Assembly (NCBI RefSeq): GCF_932526225.1
Contig: NC_064042.1
Location: 2,215,001 to 2,279,000 of the forward strand
Reading direction: 5' to 3'
DNA: 64,000 bases
DNA from: Nematostella vectensis
Lineage: Eukaryota > Cnidaria > Anthozoa > Actiniaria > Edwardsiidae
Shown: positions 1 through 9,400 of the stretch, in pieces
How the letters are laid out: the number at the start of each line of letters is the position of its first letter
Numbering within the stretch: the stretch's first letter is position 1
Notes under the pieces: model-generated
Database searches by the model: none
What the model saw: only the letters and a program-made list of their open reading frames with translations
Told to the model about the DNA's origin: nothing
Position numbers and translations under genes: made by a program

Positions 1-275
1 TTTTTAGTTGAAAACTAACATCTTTTAGTGAGAGTGAATTTTGACTCTGAAACAAACACATTAATGTGAATTTTACGCTGATTTGTTGTAAAGGACTAAT
101 TGCAAGGCATACAGTACCCCCTCCATCCCCCCATAGCTAAAATGTCTAGGTGTGGCCCTGTGTTACATATTTTACAATCTTTTTATACTGGATATCAGTT
201 ACATTCAAAATACGTTACTAAATCTGGACTATATTAAGGCCTATTCAAGTTGTAAAGGACAAAACAACAACTCAC
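1..275. other. Intronic sequence of the ABCC gene, no feature seen
   Basis: This stretch lies downstream (on the minus strand) of the last visible ABCC exon, whose donor GTGAGT starts at 275. I see no exon, RNA gene or repeat that I can support in it. The remaining ABCC exons (first nucleotide-binding domain onwards) should lie left of the window. Confidence 0.5.
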
Positions 276-3200
276 ATTTGTGCAGATCTTTTCCGCAATA
301 ACAGTTGCTCTCTTACTCTCAGGAGCATCTACTGCAACAGCAGGTCCTCCTTCAGTTTTACACTCTTTTTCTAAGAAATTCTATGAAGAGTCATCACATA
401 ACATAAGTGGTGCTTGCTTTGCAAAGGGTGGGGGGCCTAAGACATTTACTTGTCCACAAAAAATGGGTTGCATTTGATTTTGTTGGAGGGGATTGTAGTG
501 TATTAGCATTAAGATATTTATAGGATTAACACTAGTGATGATGTTAATTGATTATGTATGTAATGATTGCGTGAAATTATTAATATATATATAATATATA
601 TAATATATAATATATATCTGTTATGAGTTTGAACTTTGTACCTAATAAATACATTTGGCTCCTGAGTTGTTTCAGTACACAATTCAGAAGGTTCTTGCAG
701 GGTTACCTGGAGTGTTAAACTTAGCTGACGATATTGTTGTTTTCGGTAAAGACGAACGCCAACACAAAGAGCGTTTATTGAGTGTTATGTCACGTTTGTC
801 GGAAAGCGGGTTGACACTCAATCCAGGTAAGTGTGTTACATTCCGGATCTAGCCACCCTGTCCGCTCCACTTAGAGCATTAACGCGCCAATCGGTTCCAT
901 TTGAATGGACCCAGAAACAGGAAGATAGTTTTCGCGACATCAAAAGGCTGATGAGTGCTAGTGAGACGTTAGCATATTTTGATAGAGAGAGCGAAACGAC
1001 CGTGATCGCTGATGCGAGTCCAGTGGGATTAGGAGCTGTCCTAGTCCAGAGAAAAGCAGGTGAGAACCGAGTAGTAGCGTATGGGCATAGAAGTCTAACA
1101 GATGTGGAAAAGAGATATTCTCAGACAGAACGCGAAGCACTGTCATTAGTATGGGCTTGTGAACACTTCCAGATGTATTTATTAGGTACAAAGTTCAAAC
1201 TCATAACAGATCGGTAGTGAGGGAAGCTATACCGATTGCAATGTCATGGGAAGAGATTAAAACCAGTTCAGATAACTGCGATAGTGTCGAAAACATGAAG
1301 GAAGCTTTGAAAACAGGTAAGTGGGACAAGTGTGCAGCAAGTGTGAAGTCAGTGAGAGGAGAGTTGAGTGAGTGCGATGGTGTGATTTTGCTTGGAAATC
1401 GGATTTTCCTACCCTCAGACCTACGAGATCGAGTGTTAAAATTAGCACACGAGGGTCATCAAGGAATTGTCAAGTGTAAGCAGAGGCTTCGAAGTAAGGT
1501 ATGGTGGTTAGGCATGGACAAGGATGTTGAGTCTATGAGTCTATCATGTGAGTTATGTCAGCTAGTGTCGAGCTATGAACCACCGGTACCTATCCTTACG
1601 ACCGAAATGCCTGAAGGACCATGGCAATTTTGTAGTACGGATCTTCTTGGACCGCTCCCCGATGGTAGGTATGTGATTGTCATCATCGATTATTTCAGTC
1701 GATATTTTGAGGCCGCTATGTTGAGATCGACTAAGGCAGAGAACATTATCGAATTCTTAGATGCAACATTTGCTAGGTATGGGTATCCAGAAGTGTTGAG
1801 GACGGATAACGGTCCGCAATTTATCTCAGGCGAGTTCCAGACATTTCTCAGGGCAGGTGGGGTGAAATGGCTTTCTACGACTCCACTTTGGCCCCAGGCA
1901 AACGGTTTGGTAGAGAGAACTAACCGGTCGATATTGAAGGTGTTAAAGATAGCTACTCAGGAGAAGGCAGACATGCAGAGAGAGTTTAGGAAGTTTGTTG
2001 CGGCATACCGATCTACGCCACACACGGGAACAGGGTGTACCCCATTTTCGTTGATGTTTGGGCGAGAAATGCGCACAAAGCTTCCCCAGCTAGATTTTAC
2101 AGCTAGTGATCCTGAATTAGCTAGAGACAGGGATAGAGAATACAAGCTAAAGCTGAAGAAGCATGCCGACAAGAAGGCTAAAGAGAGTGAGATTAAAGAG
2201 GGAGATACAGTGTTAATGAGGAATGAACAACAAGGAAAGTTAGAGCCAAACTTTAGACCAGAAAAGTACAAAGTGGTAAGTAAGAATGGTTCTGATATTG
2301 TTTGCGAAAGTGAGACTGGAGGCACGCTAAGGCGAAACGTTCAATGCGCTAAGAAAGTGCCAGAGGCAACCAGTGAGAAGGTAAGTAAGGAGAACCAGGG
2401 TAACCCGGAATTAATCCAAGACCCTATAGAAAGCAACCCTCCTGTAGACCAACCTCCCGAACCGCCTTCGATACGCACAAGTGTTCGAGCCCGCCAGCCT
2501 TCAGCATGGTTGAACGACTATCTCGTGTATCAGTAGATTTTCTATGTATTATTTAAGTGATTGATTATCATGAGCTCACGTGCATGGTTACGCATTATTT
2601 GATTTTCCCTAGTTGTTGTGATTACTTTTATATTTGTAGTTGATTTAGGTTATTCATTTAAGTCCTACATTCATTTGCAAAAAGGGGAGGGATGTAGTGT
2701 ATAAGCATTAAGATATTTATAGGATTAACACTAGTGATGATGTAATTGATTATTACCTAGAAGTCATGAGAGGTCATTTATTAACCCAACCCCTTCAGTT
2801 CAGTTTTGCTGTCCACATAACCCTAAGTAACCTGATACCTACCTGCAGTCTCTTAGAATAGGCCACACTCTCTTTAAAGTGCTCAATGCACTCTGGAAAG
2901 AACACAAGGAGTGATGTCCGGATAGAGTAGAAAAGACCAATAACAGTAAAGACCTTTCCTGGTGTTAATGTATTCCCAGTCAAGACATAGGGTACAAACA
3001 TAGCAATCCCAGTAATGGCAGGACAGAGAGCACGGAAGGTAGCATTCAGAGAACCAATGTAGGATGAGCATCTGATCGCACCTACTTCTTGGCTGTAAAA
3101 GGAGAAAGAGAGTGAGACTTTTCGCATTTTTTAAAACCAGGTCAAAGGGGGTTTAGACAGACATCTCACTATCAAAGCAGAGAGTGGTATTGATATACAG

Positions 3201-6143
3201 TGAGTACCTTCTAATATCAAAAATAAGGCTGGTATAGAGGTGCTCCCACGTGTTCATCTTGATGGCACGCATTTCTGACATCACCTTGCTCATGATCCCA
3301 AATCTCCTGTCTGTATGCAGGCCTTCCTTATGTCTAACAGATAAAAATATTCTAAAATGAAAATGCTGTTTTTGTATAGCTGCACTAAAAAAGTATCTTA
3401 GTTAGCTTTTATAGAAAACTGCTGCACACAGTTTACAACAAACATGCAACTTAGTGTGTAAGCACTGTTACAAAAGATGGTAACATGACCCTTAAATATC
3501 ACCCAATACAAGGTATATCTAAAAAGATGAAAGGTTCACAAGTACCATGTTTTTACATGTCTAAAAAAATTTGAATCAGAACTGGCTTGGCATCTGGCTT
3601 AAGAAGCCTGTACCATAGAGATATGTTGGCTCACTTCCTCAGTAAAACAACATATAAATAAGGGATTGTTAGCCCTACTCATAAGTACCTGAAATTTGTT
3701 AACAGTCTGCCAGTCAAGATATGCAGTATTACCAGGAAACAAATACAAGCTATTCCAGGTAGAGACCACAACCCTAGCTCAAACCATGACAGGACTCCAG
3801 TGGCCAATAAAACAAGAGGGGCTATCCAGAACTGGTGCAATAATAAAGTGACCTGAAAAAGCAGATTAGATCATTAATAAAAAGTACAATATTTAAAGCA
3901 GTTGTGCCAGGCCTTGGAAAAATGCAATTGTATGTGATGATTTCATACAATTAATCATTTTACACTAGTCTTATTTCTTCCACAAAGATTGTATTAGCCA
4001 GGCAATATATTTTTGTGTGATTTTTGAAGTATACAATACAGTACCTTCTCCAAAATCAGGACATCCCGTGTGGCCAAGTTGAGAATGTGGCGAGTCATGT
4101 TGTTAGAATTTGAAGAGTATGGAAATTGCAATATCTACAAAAATGAGGGAGTGTATATAAGGGATCACAAAATAGTGGTTTAAGCTAATTACAACAAAAA
4201 GCAACAATGTATCATTTTCTGTAATTCAAAATGATTTATATAAATAACTTAGCTGGGTAAATCAGGTTCACACATAACTCCAGATGGATGGGGACGGGGT
4301 GCTGGTAAGGGGCATTCATTAGTACCTTCCTGTTATCTCCCATACCTCCACTAATCTTGTTTTACCTACAATACTATATCTTATACATATGCAAATAAAA
4401 AATATGGCATAATAACCAGGGGTGTCTATAAGCAGTGGATGATTTCTCCGGCAGAGAAAATGGTAATCATCGACTGAGGCGCATACCTCAGGAGGGGAGG
4501 GGGGCTAAACAGGGTGGGTATGGACCCTCATCATTTGTGATGAAAAGCCTGTTAAATACTGTGCCTCAAATCAGCTTAAATAGTTATTAAGCCAACCAAA
4601 GGCACACAAACTTAATTACCAACTGACCTTTTTATAGACTAAAGATGAGCAGGCAACTCTGAGATGCATACCATGTCTTGTCAGTGAGTTGAGAATAGGG
4701 TGTCGTAGCCAGGCCATTATAAAAGTACATATTACCAGGATTGTGCCTAGTATATAGGCTTCCACCTTAGACATTGTTGCTCCAGGTACAAAGTAACCAA
4801 TGAGTCTTCCAATAAAATATGGCTGAGCCACATTTATACCATGCTAGAAAAATAAAATTTTGCTGCATTGTATCAATCAGAAATGAAATTTTCATGCAAT
4901 TTAACTTCTTGCATGAACAATTAATTTCTGATTGAAATACACTATCACTGCTTCCTCACCTTTAATACATTTTTTCTTTTACACATTTGAATTTTTCTAA
5001 CACTAGTATCAAAATTTCATTTCCGTGGAGATTTGTAACAGGCTTTGAAATATTGAGGGGGAGGGGGGGATGGTGCGATAAACAAGAAAATTTTAGGGGG
5101 ATTTCTGTCTATCTTTTTCACTCCAAAATTAGTTTTGTAAGCAAAAAGTATAATTATTACTCAAAATGTTTACCTCAATTATCAAAGGAAGACCAAGAAG
5201 CACATAATCCATCCCTAGAAATAACATCAATGTCTGGAAAAGTTTTGGTCTCCGCCCACCAGCCTTAGCCTTTCTCTGTTCCTCCTGCCATAATCTAAAA
5301 CAAATGCCTGCTTTAGTTCCCAGCTTTGCCCCCTCTTGGGTATGTGCTTTCAGGAGAATAATATTACAAACACATTTTTAATTTTGAAAAATAATCAGTC
5401 AATGCTGTTCAAAGAAAATTAGAACTGGAGTTTCGAAGAAAATAAAAAAAAAGACTCAATCGGGGATTTAACCCGGAACGCTTGCTAACGAGTCAAAGGT
5501 GCTAACCACTGGGCCACGGTAGCAAGTTGTAAGGTGCGTGGCAATTTCAGTCTATTTAACCAAATGAAGCGCTTTTCCCTTTCGTAGCAACGAAATAGTA
5601 CCATAGGCCCTTAACTACAGTAATAGTTTCATAACAGCTACCCAACTTTGGATGCTCATACAAACGTAAAGCAAGTGCACCTTTCAAGTCGAACTATTAG
5701 AGTCCTAGATTCATCTTCTTGCAGAGCTTGAAACAGATCTTCGTTGCGTAAAGGGCGCTTGTTCCCCAATTTAAACAAATTGTTCAACCATCTGCGAAAA
5801 CAATTATAATGTTTATTTCGTGTCGTCGTAAACAAACATGTTGAATGAACGGGACTTTGAAATCACGAACAGCATATTGAAATGATCTGTTATCAAGAGA
5901 ACTTCAAGCAATCTTTATACATATTTTTATAGACTATCGATACAGTATCAGATCATGTGCGGATAAACTATGACCTTACAATCCGCAAAACCCTCCAGCT
6001 CAACTCAATTTGAATTTGTGGCGCGCCAACTTCAAAACGTGTAAAACTCTTTAGAATTCTTACCCGTAGGTAAAATATCTTGCAAAGAAAGAGGCAGACT
6101 CCTCGGGGTTTGGTAGAAGTGGAGTAGTCTTCACCTCCATCAT
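276..6143 (-). CDS. ABCC4-like: ABCC-subfamily (MRP4/ABCC4-like) ABC transporter, N-terminal part, exons 1-9
   Basis: A plasma-membrane ATP-driven exporter of organic anions, judged by family. Nine minus-strand exons keep frame and canonical splice sites: 6064-6143, 5681-5791, 5174-5294, 4628-4822, 4045-4134, 3689-3852, 3208-3333, 2843-3092 and 276-380. Together they give 414 residues. The N-terminus (MMEVKTTPLLPNPEE) has no extra TMD0, as in the short MRP4 type. The order then matches MRP4: the WLNNLFKLGNKRPL segment, the PYFIGRLIGYF helix, a long run of membrane helices of transmembrane domain 1, the MRAIKMNTWE coupling segment, and the final helix ending at KRLQ. Exon 9 begins NFLEKE and is a linker before nucleotide-binding domain 1. 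No Walker motifs are in the window, because the gene runs off the left edge. Intron 8 carries an antisense gypsy element. The start is 355 bp from the U2AF1 start, head to head. The exact ABCC paralogue is uncertain. Confidence 0.85.
495..2756 (+). mobile_element. Decayed Ty3/gypsy LTR retrotransposon in ABCC intron 8
   Basis: Two copies of a direct repeat bracket a pol remnant: one from 495 (TGTAGTGTATTAGC) and one from 2695 (TGTAGTGTATAAGC), matching over about 60 bp. The right copy is preceded by a purine-rich tract (aaaaggggaggga), as expected for the plus-strand primer site before a 3' LTR. The left LTR seems to extend to about 648 and includes an AATAAA-type signal, while the right one stops near 2756 in ordinary intron sequence. 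Primer binding site, gag and protease are missing: the left LTR runs straight into reverse transcriptase. The element is antisense to the host ABCC gene and sits between its exons 8 and 9. It looks non-autonomous and old. Confidence 0.8.
655..2536 (+). pseudogene. pol: gypsy pol remnant: reverse transcriptase, RNase H and integrase pieces
   Basis: Three open pieces in different frames. At 655-852 is the reverse transcriptase core with the LADDIVVFG active-site block (the usual xxDD motif). At 838-1217 is the RT connection/RNase H part (ADASPVGLGAVL, SQTEREALSLVWACEHF), which stops at ITDR. At 1217-2536 is integrase, with an HHCC zinc finger (HEGH ... CELC), catalytic aspartates in CSTDLLGP and RTDNGPQF, and the glutamate in NGLVERTNRS, followed by a C-terminal tail. 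Deletions remove the segment between RT and the connection domain and most of RNase H, and there is no gag or protease. This is a broken copy; it could not make a full Pol polyprotein. Confidence 0.85.
5450..5523 (-). repeat. tRNA-derived SINE head
   Basis: On the minus strand this reads like a tRNA: an A-box-like TGGCCCAGTGGTTAG, a possible anticodon-arm region, and a B-box-like GGGTTAAATCC with a pairing T arm (CGGG/CCCG). The 3' part does not pair with the 5' end and passes into a T-rich tail, so it is more likely the head of a tRNA-derived SINE than a working tRNA. It lies in ABCC intron 2. Confidence 0.5.
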
Positions 6144-6498
6144 GCATTCTGATGGATTAGTTGGCTAGACTTGTGGTATGCAAAACGAACTACTGTTTAC
6201 CGACAAGATAAAGCGATGCTCCTTTTGACAACAAGGGTCGGGCAGAACTTGTCAGGCGTTCCTGGGCTAAACGTCATAGATGACTGTGATCCATCCGCGA
6301 GGATACATTTATCACCAAACAGCAGAAAAAGAAATTGTAAAACTACTTAACTGTTACCTTTTATTAATTGTTGCATTATTTGAAAAAGAATTGAAAAAAT
6401 AATTTATTTTGCCATTGTCTTTCACAGGGTTTCCTGTGCTATTTCCCTGATGCATGATGGGTACATTGCATTCTGGGTAATTTTGCTAATAAGTCAAG
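6144..6498. promoter_or_regulatory. Divergent promoter region between ABCC and U2AF1
   Basis: The 355 bp between the ABCC start (minus) and the U2AF1 start (plus) must hold both 5' UTRs and promoters. No TATA box at a plausible spacing stands out. The U2AF1 start lies in a CAAGATGGCGG context, a YY1/TISU-like element typical of TATA-less housekeeping promoters. A shared bidirectional promoter is inferred from geometry only. Confidence 0.5.
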
Positions 6499-9400
6499 AT
6501 GGCGGAATATTTGGCGTCCATTTTTGGAACCGAGAAAGACAAGTAAGTTTCTAGCTTTCATATTGCCCAAAGCAGAGTTCTGATCAATTAAAACTTTAAA
6601 TGTTACCCAATTGAGGAACTGGGAAAGTTAAAACTCGCCTACAGACTTTATAACCATGTAGAGTTTTGGTTTTCCAATAGAACTCGTTGACATTGAAGTA
6701 GACATGTGCGCTCGCTTGAAGGAAACGGCCTTTTGTGAATAACTTTAGCGAACACAAGAAGCTATATAAAACATCATTTTAGGCAAGGCTTTTTTAGATT
6801 CTTGAAAACTAATCCATTTGTGGAAGAACCATTTTTACTTTCAAGGTACGCTGTGTCTACTTGCACGGCTTCCGGTAAATGGGGGAAAAATAACTAGCTG
6901 CACGTCTCCAATTTTCTATATTTTTAGCCCAAATAACAAGTTTCTGTCTTTAAAACACTTCCACGATTATTTAGAACAGTATGAACGAAGCATGGAGTTT
7001 GACATTTCATGCATCATTCATTATTTCCCTAGCATTCGCATGTCGCCTTTTGCTCGAAGCCATCGTTTGACGGTTCTTAATAACGGTAGGAGGTTTTTTA
7101 AGTAAAAAATTTTCATTTTGGCTTAATTGCAAAAATAAAAAAAGGGAAATGCATCTACTTTTTTTTTCTCCTTGCGCAGCACATTTCATTCATACTGTGC
7201 CAAGCATTTGAGGGTCACTCATTGCACAGCTTTTAAAGCTAAAAAACATCTTTCGGCTGTTCTCAATAATCGTGGAAGGGTTTCAAAACCAGAAACTTGG
7301 TATTTAGGCTAAAAATCAAGAAAATGGAAGACAGCCGTGCAGCTAATTTTTTCTCCTCCTTTACCGGAAGCTGTGACTCGAAGTAGTGACTCGAAAATAG
7401 TATTTGGGCGAATCTTGAGTCTCTTTGAGTTAAGTTAATTTAAGTTATCCAACTAGAAATGCTCAATGTTACTTGTTAATGGTGGAAAGAAAAGCTTTTG
7501 CAAGTAACACCCTATTATTTTGTTCAGAGTCAACTGTTCTTTCTACTTCAAAATTGGTGCATGTCGCCATGGAGACCGGTGTTCTCGACTTCATAATAAA
7601 CCAACATTTAGTCAGACAATCCTTCTTCAGAATATGTATCAGAACCCACAGAGCGCTGCACAAGTAGCTGACGGAACAAGTAAGTACCAACAATCCTACA
7701 TCATGATATGTATAAAACCCACAGAGCACTGCACAAGTAGCTGACGGAACAAGTAAGTACCAACAATCCTACATCATGATATGTATAAAACCCACAGAGC
7801 ACTGCACAAGTAGCTGACGGAACAAGTAAGTACCAACAATCCTACATCATGATATGTATAAAACCCACAGAGCACTGTCCATGTTCAGATTAAAGGCAGT
7901 CTAAACCAGTTTAATGGCAGGTCTGGTTTGATGGTGCTTATTTTTGTCAGCAGGTCACTTTCTTAGATATTTACCTATGTCAGTGTTAAAGGATAAATTT
8001 GGATGGAAACAAACATGATGATTTCTTATATAACATGAATAAAGAAATGACTATGGCTTTCTTCTTCTTTTTAAGCCTTTTTTTATTTGTAAGTTTTAAG
8101 CCTTGTTTTTGATGTGCTCAACACTTTAATGTGTTCACAGGTAGTGCAATATCAGATGTGGAGGCACAGGAACATTACGACAGATTCTTTGAGGTACAGT
8201 ATGTGTGCTCTTTAGCAAGTGTGGATCTAGCCGTTGGCCAAAGAGGGGCAGGGGGTGACCCAATGACACACACTTTCCAGTCCTCTAGAGCAGTTTTATC
8301 AATTAAATGCATAGCAATGAGGGCACCACAATGAGTATAAGATAATAATAATTTATGAGATAATCATAAATTAAGATGTATAAGGAGCATGCAACTAAGA
8401 GGAAAGTTTTCTATGGCATTTATTTGTATATAACACTTTCTCTTGGGGGGGGGGGGGGCAAAAGCGGTTTAACCCTAAGCCCTGTACTTTTGACTTCTTT
8501 CTAGTTTTACTAATTACCTTTAATCCCCAGGATGTATCCCTTAAACTACTTTTGACTTCTCTCTAGTTTTACTAATTACCTTTAATCCCCAGGATGTATT
8601 CCTTGAGCTAGAAGAGAAGGTGAGTTGCTCTGTATTTATTTTGTTCTAATAAAGCTAGGATCTCCCCTTGAATGAAATGAGAGTACTTACCATCCAAGCA
8701 AGGAGGGGTTTACTGAAGAACAAAAGTTTAATAATTGTTACTCTAAACCTTAGCCTTGGACGCATGATAATAAGGGAATGTGCTAAAGACTTTCATTGAT
8801 ACTATTGTTCAACATTATCATTATTATTATTAGTATGGGTGCTGACTTTCCACATACACAGTAAAAAATTACTTTTATATGATGAAAACAGCCCAATTTA
8901 TTCAGAGAAGTGCTAGCTGGCCCCTTCAAATTTTGCATTAAACATTAGAAGAACATTTGGTGAAGTTCTATTTCCTGACATATTATTGAGACTGACCTTC
9001 TGATCTTTGTGGATTGTTGTATCCATAGTATGGTGAAATAGAGGAGATGAATGTCTGTGACAACCTGGGAGACCACCTTGTCGGCAATGTATATGTTAAA
9101 TTTCGCTATGAGGAGGATGCTGAGAAGGCTGTCAATGATCTAAACAATCGCTGGTACAATGGTAAGCAGATAAAACACTGTACATTATTTTTGCAGAGTT
9201 AGGGTAGCTAAACCCTCTTGAAACAAAAAAGGAAAAACATAATAATGGCTCAGGTGAGGAATCTACCCATGGCCTGTCACACACAAGAGCAAGAATCCTA
9301 CCTTAGACCACTCAGGGTTGGATAGAAACTTTTCAAAATGTCTTTCTCTATCAAAAAGTAAAAAAAAAAAAAATATTTTCCATTCTTTTTCCAGTATCAT

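Noticed and set aside
280..477. Plus-strand ORF resembling a secreted peptide
   Set aside because: It has no ATG start and overlaps, antisense, the ABCC exon at 276-380, which joins exon 8 in frame with good splice sites. It is a shadow.
5450..5523. Functional minus-strand tRNA
   Set aside because: The acceptor stem does not pair and the 3' end runs into a T-rich tail. A SINE head fits better.
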